Shown here in pieces: positions 5,398 through 12,129 of a stretch of 12,458 bases of DNA. Both the position numbers and the translations under genes were made by a program. Within the stretch, counting starts at the first letter, position 1, and each line of letters starts with the position of its first letter. Location of the stretch: contig JAGVUK010000056.1 in NCBI GenBank assembly GCA_019136335.1, positions 1 to 12,458 of the forward strand, given 5' to 3'. A model generated the notes under the pieces. It saw nothing but the letters and a program-made list of their open reading frames with translations. It made no database searches and had not been told where the DNA came from. The DNA comes from Methanomicrobiales archaeon (lineage in GTDB: Archaea > Halobacteriota > Methanomicrobia > Methanomicrobiales > Methanoculleaceae).

Positions 5398-6640
5398 TAT
5401 ACTCCCGGCAGACCGTCGTCGCGTAGTGGCCGGGAGGGAGCGTAAACCGGAGCCGGACGCTCGCGTCCAGGACGTCCGCCTCAACCCCGGCAGAGAGCGC
5501 GATCGGCCGTGCGACCCCGGCAAACGCCGTCTCCACGAACCGGGAGGCGCGCGCGAAGTCTCCGGCGCCGATGCCGCGGCTCCGCATCAGCTCCTGCATG
5601 ATCTCGTCCATCCGGCCATGCGGCGTCACCGGTTCGGACCCCGGGATGAATATGGCGATCCCGCACCGGCCGCGCCGGATATGGAGCAGAGCGGCCTGCC
5701 GGTTCCGGGCCGTGACGATATCCTCCCGGCCATCATGGAAGAGCAGCCGGTCGCCGACCTCGGGTTCAAAGAGCGGGAGGCCGGCGTCGATGCGGGAGGA
5801 GAGCGCGCAGTTGAAGAGATGCGACTGGAACGCGCTCACGAGAAGCGAGAGGAGCTTTGGAGGGAGCACCCGGAGCGCACCGGCGTAGTCGCCGGAGTTC
5901 GCGACGAGGTGGTTTGCCATCGCCCGCTCGTAGGTCATCCGGATGGGGAGACCGGCGAGCGCCGCCCCCGCATCCCGGGTCTCGGCGAAGTGTGACCTCG
6001 CCCGCTGCGTCTCTTCCGGCTCCCGCGGATATGCAAGACCGATGTACGCAACCACGGCCCCCTCGTAATCCCCTTTGAGGATCTTCTCGCCGACGATATG
6101 GGTGACCGGCCGGACGACGCCGAACCGCTGCAGCCCGTAGTAGTTCGGCACCCCGGCAGACACAACCTCCGTGACCGCCCGCACCCGTTCGGCAAGGTCC
6201 GCAGGTATGCAGTCACGGATGACGATATCGAACCGGTTCCCCGCGAGCCCCCCGAGGACGAGCGGGTGCTGCGACCGCCCGACGACCTCAAGCGATATAT
6301 CCTTGAGGTGCACCCGTCCGGCCTCCTCGGGCGAGATGCCGTAGATCGATATGAACTGGGTGGTCACCGCGTTCTTGTCCTTGTTCCCCGCCCAGGCTAT
6401 CCGCCGGTGGCTGATGCCGAGCTGTTTTGCAATCTCTCTCACCGCCCGCTGGAGTTCCCAGTTCGTCTTGATGAGCCGGCAGATCAGGTAGGGCCCGTCG
6501 GGATCGCTGATCGGGAGCGGGAGTTCTTCGACGACGAAATCTTCGGGGCTTGAGCGGAGCCGACCGCCGATACCGGGGGTGACGGACGCGTAGTAGCGCA
6601 TCCCGAGCTCCGCTTCGAGGGGATAGGGTGAGGGCATCAT
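5369..6640 (-). CDS. truD: tRNA pseudouridine(13) synthase TruD
   Basis: This 423-residue protein matches the length of archaeal TruD, which has a large insertion domain compared with other pseudouridine synthases. It converts uridine 13 of tRNAs to pseudouridine. The catalytic motif AWAGNKDKNAVTTQ (82-95) is present with the nucleophile Asp88. Other TruD landmarks are SPEDFVVEELP (31-41), GVPNYYGLQRFG, the central AGNRFDIVIRD segment, and a C-terminal PPGHYATTVCREYMKADPY. The ATG at 6640 overlaps the pth2 stop as ATGA, so the two genes are translationally coupled; the second ATG at 6637 is an alternative. The final codons lie in a tandem repeat (5334-5397) that may have changed the last residues. 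Confidence 0.95.
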   Translation of the reverse strand: MMPSPYPLEAELGMRYYASVTPGIGGRLRSSPEDFVVEELPLPISDPDGPYLICRLIKTNWELQRAVREIAKQLGISHRRIAWAGNKDKNAVTTQFISIYGISPEEAGRVHLKDISLEVVGRSQHPLVLGGLAGNRFDIVIRDCIPADLAERVRAVTEVVSAGVPNYYGLQRFGVVRPVTHIVGEKILKGDYEGAVVAYIGLAYPREPEETQRARSHFAETRDAGAALAGLPIRMTYERAMANHLVANSGDYAGALRVLPPKLLSLLVSAFQSHLFNCALSSRIDAGLPLFEPEVGDRLLFHDGREDIVTARNRQAALLHIRRGRCGIAIFIPGSEPVTPHGRMDEIMQELMRSRGIGAGDFARASRFVETAFAGVARPIALSAGVEADVLDASVRLRFTLPPGHYATTVCREYMKADPYAMI

Positions 6641-6999
6641 AGCAGGGGGAGATCGCCGGTGATCCGGTCGAGGTCTTCGGCGCGTGCAGGCCCGAGACCG
6701 AGCGCCGTCACGGTCCCCGGCGGTATCTCGGTCATCCCGGCGTCCTGGATGATGGACGCGGGGATGCCCGCCCGTTCTGCGATCGTCTTGAGTTCAAAGA
6801 GCTGCCGCTCGTTTGCGGCCTTCAGCACGACCTTCTTCTGCCCCTCGTCGAGCCAGGCCTTCCTCGCGAGTTTATCGGCCTTCTCGTAGGCCCCTATGGC
6901 CGCGTGGGCGGCCTGCGCACACTTCTTGCCGCAGCTCATCCTGACGTCGGCACGCACGATCAGGCACTGCTTCCATTTGAACTCCCGTATCTCAGGCAT
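6637..6999 (-). CDS. pth2: Peptidyl-tRNA hydrolase, archaeal type (Pth2)
   Basis: This 120-residue protein is a full-length Pth2. It releases peptides or N-blocked amino acids from tRNAs that drop off the ribosome. Family features are KQCLIVRADVRMSCGKKCAQAAHAA (residues 10-34, containing the basic and Gln residues of the active site) and the C-terminal block QDAGMTEIPPGTVTALGLGPA. The start at 6999 follows a minus-strand TATA-like TATTTGA (7025-7031) by about 29 nt, suggesting a nearly leaderless mRNA; the AGGAG touching the ATG is too close to act as a normal ribosome-binding site. It overlaps truD by 4 bases, giving a two-gene tRNA-quality operon. Confidence 0.95.
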   Translation of the reverse strand: MPEIREFKWKQCLIVRADVRMSCGKKCAQAAHAAIGAYEKADKLARKAWLDEGQKKVVLKAANERQLFELKTIAERAGIPASIIQDAGMTEIPPGTVTALGLGPARAEDLDRITGDLPLL

Positions 7000-7031
7000 C
7001 TCCTACTACCTGGGGCATGATCCATCAAATA

Positions 7032-7272
7032 CGCAGCTATGGGGGCGGAGGCCAAAAGAGGTCACTGGCGTTCCTCCCGCCTGTCCTCGCGCCGCACCTG
7101 CCGGGGCGGCAGAAGAGCGCGTTGCACCGCCCGTGCGGGAGATCTTCTCTCGGCGCACCTGCCGGGGCAAAAGGCGGAGGAGCGCCAGCCCGCCGGAGAT
7201 CGTGCCGGGGCGCCCGGATATCCGGGCCCGATCCCCGGACAGTATCGGATTTCGTTTGACGACACCGGCCCA
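7032..7272. other. Structured gene-free stretch between pth2 and a membrane-protein operon
   Basis: No gene is supported here. GCACCTGCCGGGGC occurs twice (7094-7107 and 7155-7168), within a wider region of weak similarity, and a third partial TGCCGGGGC is at 7203-7211. A perfect 16-bp palindrome (GCCCGGATATCCGGGC, 7212-7227) follows. The pieces look like decayed duplications, not a CRISPR array. Confidence 0.5.
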
Positions 7273-7328
7273 TTTTCCTGGGAAAGACTTTTATAGGCCC
7301 GCTTTTCCGGGAAACTTATTTATAGGCC
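7273..7328 (+). promoter_or_regulatory. Duplicated promoter module with BRE-like dyad and TATA box
   Basis: Two near-identical 26-27 nt units lie at 7273-7299 and 7303-7328. Each has TTTCC-N(1-2)-GGAAA followed by a TATA box (TTTTATAGG 7289-7297; ATTTATAGG 7318-7326). The second TATA predicts a start near 7348, 17 nt before the ATG at 7365 and just upstream of its GAGGTG ribosome-binding site. The first may be a second promoter or a regulator half-site. Confidence 0.6.
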
Positions 7329-7364
7329 GCCGCCCATAACACTCCATCGAACGAGGTGATTTTT

Positions 7365-7958
7365 ATGGTAAACCGCGAACAGTTACTTGCCGAATCCCGG
7401 CAGGAGATCTATGACAGCATTCCAAAGATTGCGGTCGGCGTCGCCATCGCATTCCTCATATGGCTCTTTGGCGTGCTCATCTTCCTGCCACTTGCAACGA
7501 TGCTCGGGAACCCGTTCCTCTTCGGCCTGATCGGTCTTGACAGCCTGATCTCAGGGATAATCCTCGTCGCGCTCGTGATCATCGTCCTCGGTATCTTCGG
7601 GGAGGTCCTCGACGTCGCCGAGGCGGTCGCGGGGTATGCTGCCGCGGCATATTCACGAGGCGAGACGCCTGACGAGAAGGTGGAGCGTTACCGGCTGGCA
7701 TTCCGGGGGATCGCGTACGTGCTCCTCGCCGTCGTCGCGTTCCTGTTCTTCCTGCCGTTCATCGCAGGAATCTTCCCGGTCCTTGCAGGCATAGTCCTGG
7801 TCATCCTGGTCCTCTGGGCGATCTTCGTCCTCTTCCGGACCGGCAGGCTCTTTTCCGGGGAGATCGAGCGGTGGGCCGCGGAGTTCGCCCGGAAGGTCGA
7901 GTCAGAGCGGCAGGATATGGCCTTAAAGGAGCAGCAGGCACAATACCGCGAAGAGTAG
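7365..7958 (+). CDS. Four-segment membrane protein of unknown function
   Basis: I do not recognise this 197-residue protein. It has a charged N-terminal helix (1-20, NREQLLAESRQEIYDSIP), hydrophobic segments at about 21-43, 60-80, 115-134 and 136-157, and a long charged, probably helical cytoplasmic tail (163-197, ending KEQQAQYREE). A short cytoplasmic or surface loop (97-113, RGETPDEKVERYR) separates the two hairpins. The ATG at 7365 is chosen over the GTG at 7356 because GAGGTG (7353-7358) is correctly placed 6 nt before it. It is followed after 4 nt by another small membrane protein in the same direction, so the two are likely one operon. The duplicated promoter upstream suggests strong or regulated expression. 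Confidence 0.8.
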   Translation: MVNREQLLAESRQEIYDSIPKIAVGVAIAFLIWLFGVLIFLPLATMLGNPFLFGLIGLDSLISGIILVALVIIVLGIFGEVLDVAEAVAGYAAAAYSRGETPDEKVERYRLAFRGIAYVLLAVVAFLFFLPFIAGIFPVLAGIVLVILVLWAIFVLFRTGRLFSGEIERWAAEFARKVESERQDMALKEQQAQYREE

Positions 7959-7962
7959 ACCC

Positions 7963-8187
7963 ATGAGGAAACTATCGGTCTACCTCATTTTTGTGGCGAT
8001 ATGGGTCCTCGGCGCCGTGGCAGTTGCCGTATATCCCGGCCTCATGGCCCCGGCCGCCGGGGCGCTCATGCTCCCCCTCGATGAAACGGTCGCACTCTTC
8101 CTCTCCGCGATGGTCGTGCTGACCATGATCTTTCTCGCCCTCATCGGCCTTGAAACGGGCCGGTTCGTGGCGGAGTATCTCGGGTAG
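7963..8187 (+). CDS. Small two-segment membrane protein of unknown function
   Basis: This 74-residue protein consists almost wholly of two hydrophobic segments (about 5-24 and 43-64) joined by a Pro/Ala-rich turn (YPGLMAPAAGALMLPLDE), ending in a short polar tail. No family is recognised. It starts 4 nt after the preceding membrane protein, without a clear ribosome-binding site, so translation probably depends on coupling to that gene. The pair may form one membrane complex; that is inference from spacing alone. Confidence 0.7.
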   Translation: MRKLSVYLIFVAIWVLGAVAVAVYPGLMAPAAGALMLPLDETVALFLSAMVVLTMIFLALIGLETGRFVAEYLG

Positions 8188-8207
8188 GCGGGGCGACCGA
8201 CCCCGCC
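8187..8207 (+). terminator. 7-bp G/C hairpin at the stop of the membrane-protein operon
   Basis: GGCGGGG (8187-8193) pairs exactly with CCCCGCC (8201-8207), starting on the last base of the stop codon. There is no T-run, so it may stabilise the 3' end rather than terminate. Confidence 0.4.
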
Positions 8208-8222
8208 GACCGTGCCCATTTC

Positions 8223-8230
8223 ATTTATAC
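8223..8230 (+). promoter_or_regulatory. TATA box of the geranylgeranyl-reductase-family gene
   Basis: ATTTATAC predicts a transcription start near 8254, immediately before a hairpin (8258-8282) that ends at the start codon. Confidence 0.55.
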
Positions 8231-8282
8231 CCGCCGGGTCCTATTATTCGAGGGAAAGGGATCGCCGGCCGGCCGGGATCCC

Positions 8283-9476
8283 ATGTATGCGAGGCATGGT
8301 AGTCTGACCTGGGATGTTGTTGTTGTGGGCGCAGGCCCCGCCGGGAGTGCCGCCGCGCGGGCGTGCGCGAAGGAGGGGCTTACGACGCTCTGTATCGAGG
8401 AGCACGGCACGATCGGCTACCCGGTGCAGTGCGCGGGACTGCTCTCCGCGTCCGCGTTCGCCGAATGCGGCGTTTCAAGGCGTTCGGTCCAGAACGAGGT
8501 GAGCGGGGCCCGGATGGTCTCGGACCTCGGGGGGGAACTCCTCTTTGATGCACGGACCACAAAGGCCTACGTCGTGGACCGGTGCCTTCTCGACCGGGAG
8601 ATGGCGGAGAATGCCGCCGATGCCGGAGCAGAGTTCCGCTTAAAGATCAGCGCCTCGGGCATCAGGGGGTCCACCCTCCTGACCCGGGGAGTCCGCGGGC
8701 GCGAGGAGATCCCCTTCCGCCTTCTCATCGCCGCCGACGGGCCACGGAGTTCCGTCGCCCGGATGCTCGGCCTCCGGCGCCCGGCGACCTACCTCGCCGG
8801 GGTGCAGGCGGACGTGCCATGTGCGGTGGACCCGCGCTACGTCGAGCTGCACCCCAACGCCTCGCCCGACTTTTTCGGGTGGGTGATCCCGGTCTCGGCG
8901 ACCCGGGCACGCATCGGGCTCTGCGCGAGAGAGGGGGCAAAGGACCACTTCGAGCGGTTCATCGCCCGCTACGGGGGGAACTCGCTCCACCTCGCGAGCG
9001 GCGTCATCCCGCTCGGGGTTATGCCGCAGACCTACGGCCGCCGTGCGCTCGTTGTCGGCGACGCGGCCGGGTTTGCCAAACCCACGTCGGGAGGCGGCGT
9101 CTACACCGGCGTCCGGTCGGCAAAGCACGCGGCCGCGGTCGCGGCGGCCTGCGTGGCGCGCGGAACGTTCGATGACGAGAGCCTCCGGGACTACGAGCGG
9201 CGCTGGAAGGAAGATTTCGGGAGAGAACTCGATATCGGCATGAAAGCGCTTCGTATGCGGCAGAAGATGACGCCGCAGGAGATCGACCGTCTCTGCCGGG
9301 CCTTAAACGACCCGGACATCATCGAGACGATCGTGGAGCACGGCGATATGGACCGGCCGGGCACCCTGATCCGTAAACTCGCCCTGAAACCCCGATTGGC
9401 CAGGGTGATGGGCATACTTTTCGCATCAGGAGTACGTCAGATTCTTACGGGTCAAGAGAACCCTCACTCTGGGTAA
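8283..9476 (+). CDS. Geranylgeranyl reductase family FAD-dependent oxidoreductase
   Basis: This 397-residue flavoprotein has the p-hydroxybenzoate-hydroxylase-like FAD fold. The dinucleotide motif G16-x-G18-x-x-G21 with an acidic residue near 39-40 binds ADP of FAD, and GDAAGFAKPTSGGG (259-272) is the second FAD-binding motif. The PVQCAGLL segment with C50 matches the conserved cysteine region of geranylgeranyl reductases. Such enzymes saturate the isoprenoid chains of archaeal ether lipids, but archaea carry several paralogues with unclear substrates, so digeranylgeranylglycerophospholipid reductase is only the likeliest role. The C-terminus (about 305-397) is helical. It has its own promoter. 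Its stop codon lies inside the palindrome that begins the nickel-transport promoter. There is no obvious ribosome-binding site; instead a hairpin abuts the ATG. Confidence 0.88.
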   Translation: MYARHGSLTWDVVVVGAGPAGSAAARACAKEGLTTLCIEEHGTIGYPVQCAGLLSASAFAECGVSRRSVQNEVSGARMVSDLGGELLFDARTTKAYVVDRCLLDREMAENAADAGAEFRLKISASGIRGSTLLTRGVRGREEIPFRLLIAADGPRSSVARMLGLRRPATYLAGVQADVPCAVDPRYVELHPNASPDFFGWVIPVSATRARIGLCAREGAKDHFERFIARYGGNSLHLASGVIPLGVMPQTYGRRALVVGDAAGFAKPTSGGGVYTGVRSAKHAAAVAAACVARGTFDDESLRDYERRWKEDFGRELDIGMKALRMRQKMTPQEIDRLCRALNDPDIIETIVEHGDMDRPGTLIRKLALKPRLARVMGILFASGVRQILTGQENPHSG

Positions 9477-9500
9477 TACATTTATACCAATACGTATTAC
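9473..9500 (+). promoter_or_regulatory. NikR-like palindrome overlapping the TATA box of the nickel/cobalt transport operon
   Basis: GTAATAC (9473-9479) and GTATTAC (9494-9500) are exact reverse complements 14 nt apart, making a 28-bp site with the TATA box ATTTATACC (9480-9488) inside. Total length and GTA...TAC ends match the layout of the E. coli NikR operator GTATGA-N16-TCATAC. The TATA box predicts a start near 9512, just before cbiM/nikM. Repression by nickel-loaded NikR is inference; no nikR gene is in the window. Confidence 0.6.
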
Positions 9501-9518
9501 AACTCATCAGGGTGTGTC

Positions 9519-10157
9519 ATGCATATACCTGATGCGTTTATACCGATGGGACAGGCCCTGATCTACTGGATCATCGCCCTCATCTTCATCGCTCTCGCCC
9601 TGCGGTGGGCGCGGCGGTCAATGGTGGAAGAGAAGGTGCCGCTGGTCGCCGTGCTTGCGGCAGGAATCTTTGCCATCCAGGCGCTGAACATCCCCATCCC
9701 CTGGGGAACAAGCGGCCACATGGTCGGGGCGGCGCTCGCGGCGATCGTCCTCGGCTCGCCGTACGCGGGAATCTTCGTCCTGACGCTGGTGCTCCTCGTG
9801 CAGGGCGTCATATTCGGCGACGGCGGGATCACCGTCATGGGCGCGAACATCATCAACATGGGCGTCGTCGGCGGGTTTGTCGGCTACTACGGCTACACCG
9901 CCGTCATGGGCGTCGCGAAGAACTCGTATGCCGCCGCGTTCATCGCCGGGTGGGCGTCGCTCTTCATATCCGCGATCCTCTGTGCGGTCGAACTCGCGAT
10001 CGCCGGCACGTTCCCGCTGGATCTCGGCCTCACCTTCATGGGGGGGTACCATGCCGTCATCGGCCTCATCGAAGGCGGGATCACCGCGGTTGCCCTCTAC
10101 CTGATCGCGTCGGCGCGGCCCGACATCCTTGAGCGTCCAGCGGGGGTGACCGCATAA
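9519..10157 (+). CDS. nikM: ECF nickel/cobalt transporter substrate-binding membrane component (NikM/CbiM)
   Basis: This 212-residue membrane protein has the family N-terminus MHIPDAF, in which Met1 amine and His2 bind the metal, and H67 in GTSGHMVG at the same position as the second metal-binding histidine of characterised NikM. Further family blocks are FGDGGITVMGANIINMG (99-115) and FMGGYHAVIGLIEGG. About six to seven membrane segments are visible. It captures Ni2+ (or Co2+) outside the cell for import by the Q and O subunits. The PDGLE-type partner downstream and the NikR-like operator favour nickel, which methanogens need for F430, hydrogenases and CO dehydrogenase. Start supported by a GGTG ribosome-binding site 4 nt upstream. 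Its stop overlaps the next ATG (TAATG). Confidence 0.93.
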   Translation: MHIPDAFIPMGQALIYWIIALIFIALALRWARRSMVEEKVPLVAVLAAGIFAIQALNIPIPWGTSGHMVGAALAAIVLGSPYAGIFVLTLVLLVQGVIFGDGGITVMGANIINMGVVGGFVGYYGYTAVMGVAKNSYAAAFIAGWASLFISAILCAVELAIAGTFPLDLGLTFMGGYHAVIGLIEGGITAVALYLIASARPDILERPAGVTA

Positions 10158-10507
10158 TGGAGAAGAACCAGTTTATCATGATCGGTATCGCGGTCGCCCT
10201 CGTGATCGCCGTTGCCGCACCGTTCCTTGCGTCCGGAAATCCCGACGGCCTCGAGAGCGCGTTCTTCAGCATCCACGGTGCAAAAGACTTCCAGGGTGAC
10301 GAACTCGACGAAGACGCCGCGAGCGCCGCGGAGGAGAAGGTAGTCGCCATTACCGGGAACGACTTCGCGTTTGAGGCGCCCCTGCCCGACTACAGCATCG
10401 CCGGTATGGATAAGCCCGGCGAGGTGCTTGCCATCGTCGTCGGCACGCTCCTCATGCTGGTCCTGGTCTACGGCGTTGCCCGGGTGACTGCACGGCCCGA
10501 TAATTAG
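10157..10507 (+). CDS. nikN: NikN, small PDGLE-domain subunit of the nickel ECF transporter
   Basis: This 116-residue protein has an N-terminal membrane segment (8-24), an outer loop containing the PDGLE motif (29-33), and a second membrane segment (88-109). The layout is that of CbiN/NikN auxiliary subunits, which assist metal loading of the M component. PDGLE-type N subunits are mostly found with nickel systems. It is coupled to nikM by a one-base overlap. The 30-nt gap before the ATPase gene contains a T5 run and no clear ribosome-binding site. Confidence 0.88.
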   Translation: MEKNQFIMIGIAVALVIAVAAPFLASGNPDGLESAFFSIHGAKDFQGDELDEDAASAAEEKVVAITGNDFAFEAPLPDYSIAGMDKPGEVLAIVVGTLLMLVLVYGVARVTARPDN

Positions 10508-10537
10508 ATACCCGACAAACTCCCACTTTTTGCTATC

Positions 10538-11199
10538 ATGCACCTGGTCGAGACCCGGAATCTCACCCATATCTACCGCGGCAACCTTCCCGCCCTCGAC
10601 GGCGTGAACTTCATCGCAGAGAGGAAATCCCGCATCGCCGTCATCGGGCCGAACGGGGCCGGTAAAAGCACGCTTTTTAAGCACTTCAACGGCATCCTCC
10701 ATCCCACGTCCGGCGAGGTCCTGGTCCGGGGCGAGCCGATCACGAAGGAGAACGTCCGCGAGGTGCGCAAGCTCGTGGGGATCGTCTTCCAGAACCCCGA
10801 CGACCAGATCTTCTCCCCCACCGTGGAGCAGGACGTCGCGTTCGGCCCGACCAACCTCGGGCTCGACTCGACCCCCAGGGCGTCGCCGACCTTGTTGCGT
10901 TCGTCAACCGGCTGCCCGAGGAATACGGCATGACGGTGATCTTCTCGACCCACCAGGTCGACCTCGTCGCGGAGGTGGCGGACTATATCTACGTGATGGA
11001 CCATGGCAGGATTGCGGCCACCGGGACAGTCGAGGAGATCTTCACCCGGCCGGAGCTGCTCGCGAGGACCAGGCTCGACGTACCGGTCATACCGAAACTG
11101 ATCCGGTCGCTGCAGGAGAACGGTGTCGCCATCGATATGGCCTACACCTACGACGGCGCGAAGAAGTCGTTCCTCGATGCCTACGCGAGAAGAGCATGA
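10538..11199 (+). pseudogene. nikO: ECF transporter ATPase NikO/CbiO with internal deletion and frameshift
   Basis: This was the ATPase that powers the transporter. The first part (10538-10869) encodes residues 1-110 of a normal CbiO: Walker A GPNGAGKST (37-45), Q-loop Q85 in FQNPDDQ, and FGPTNLGLD. At 10861-10873 the sequence jumps, in another frame, to DPQGVADLVAFVNRLPEEYG (from 10870), continuing with the H-loop region VIFSTHQVD and a normal C-terminus ending at 11199. About 60 residues are missing, including the ABC signature (LSGGE), Walker B and the DEPTAG part of the D-loop. The junction reads CTCGAC-TCGAC, pointing to deletion between two GLD-encoding short repeats. The first frame runs out-of-phase to a stop at 10933, giving 131 residues; an internal ATG at 10930 could make an 89-residue tail. 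Neither could hydrolyse ATP. An assembly or sequencing error is possible. Confidence 0.88.
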
Positions 11200-12011
11200 T
11201 CGACGACCTCTACTCCATCGAGAAGTCGGCCTACCGCGACAGCGTCATCCACCGGCTGGATGCAAGGGTCAAGCTCCTTGTCGCCCTCGCCGGGATCGTC
11301 GCGATCGTGGCGATGCCGTACTCGACGAAGATCTACGAACTTGGCGCCGTGCTCTTTGCCTTCTTCCTCGTCCTCTGGGCCTGTTCGCGTCTCTCACCGG
11401 CGGTCTACCTCCGGCGGCTCGCGCTCATCCTGCCGTTTGGCATCTTCCTCATCGGGTTCCAGGTCTTCGTGAAGAACCCCTACTACGAGGTCTTCCACCC
11501 GGTTACCACCCTGCCGTTCGGGATCGAGATCTACGCGGAGTCGGTGGAGTTCGCCTCGATCCTCCTGGTGAAGTTCATCGTCAGCATATCGTTCATCATC
11601 CTGCTCTCGTCGACGACGAAGATGCAGGATCTCCTGGAGGCGTCGGGGAGGCTCGGCCTGCCGCGGGAGTTCACCCTCCCGCTCGGCATGATGATCCGCT
11701 ACATCTTCGTCTTTGCCGATATGTTCAGCAAGATCCGGTCCGCGATGGCGACCCGGTGCTTTGATCCCCTCGACCGTACCCTCCCCTACCGCTACCGGCT
11801 CCGCCAGCTCGGCTACACGGTCGGCATGATCTTCATCCGGTCCTACGAGCAGGGCGAGCGCACCTACACGAGCATGCTCTGCCGGGGCTACGGGGCGAAC
11901 GCCTGCCTGCACATCGGGAAAAAACCCCTCAGCGCCGGAGAGGTCTCCTTCTTTGCCGGTGCGCTCACCCTCATCGCGCTTTCTGCGGTCCTGATCTACC
12001 TGCACCCGTAA
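11196..12011 (+). CDS. nikQ: ECF transporter transmembrane coupling protein NikQ/CbiQ
   Basis: This 271-residue membrane protein is the T component joining the metal-binding M subunit to the ATPase. Family features are the N-terminal HRLDARVKLL (19-28), four to five hydrophobic segments, SSTTKMQDLLEASGRLGLP (138-156), and two coupling helices. The second coupling motif is canonical (SMLCRGYG, R230-G231). The first reads AMATRCF (183-189), with Cys in place of the usual Gly after Arg; this may be normal in the lineage. It overlaps the broken ATPase gene by ATGA, so its translation was coupled to a gene that now frameshifts; the ribosomes reaching this start must come from the internal restart or initiate afresh. 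The gene itself is intact. Confidence 0.93.
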   Translation: MIDDLYSIEKSAYRDSVIHRLDARVKLLVALAGIVAIVAMPYSTKIYELGAVLFAFFLVLWACSRLSPAVYLRRLALILPFGIFLIGFQVFVKNPYYEVFHPVTTLPFGIEIYAESVEFASILLVKFIVSISFIILLSSTTKMQDLLEASGRLGLPREFTLPLGMMIRYIFVFADMFSKIRSAMATRCFDPLDRTLPYRYRLRQLGYTVGMIFIRSYEQGERTYTSMLCRGYGANACLHIGKKPLSAGEVSFFAGALTLIALSAVLIYLHP

Positions 12012-12039
12012 TACGTGCGATCTCGTTTCGGAACACTGC

Positions 12040-12062
12040 TGCCGGGAAGGGAGATCCCGGCA
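12040..12062 (+). terminator. 8-bp hairpin after nikQ
   Basis: TGCCGGGA (12040-12047) pairs exactly with TCCCGGCA (12055-12062) around a 7-nt loop, 28 nt after the nikQ stop. A second stem, CCCCCAC/GTGGGGG (12111-12129), follows. Both could end or protect the operon mRNA; neither has a T-run. Confidence 0.45.
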
Positions 12063-12129
12063 ACACCTGCTGCACCGATTCCGGATCATCGGACGTTGGT
12101 CGATCCCCGTCCCCCACTCCCGGTGGGGG

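Noticed and set aside
7094..7211. Repeated GCACCTGCCGGGGC as a possible CRISPR array
   Set aside because: Only two full copies of 14 bp, unequal third fragment, flanks between them also partly similar; no regular repeat-spacer pattern and no cas genes.
10521..10531. T5 run between nikN and nikO as a terminator separating the operon
   Set aside because: Too short on its own and with no new TATA box after it; the close spacing and ATGA coupling farther down favour one operon.
10861..10933. Programmed ribosomal frameshift joining the two halves of the ATPase
   Set aside because: A frameshift would still give a protein without signature and Walker B motifs, so deletion is the simpler explanation.
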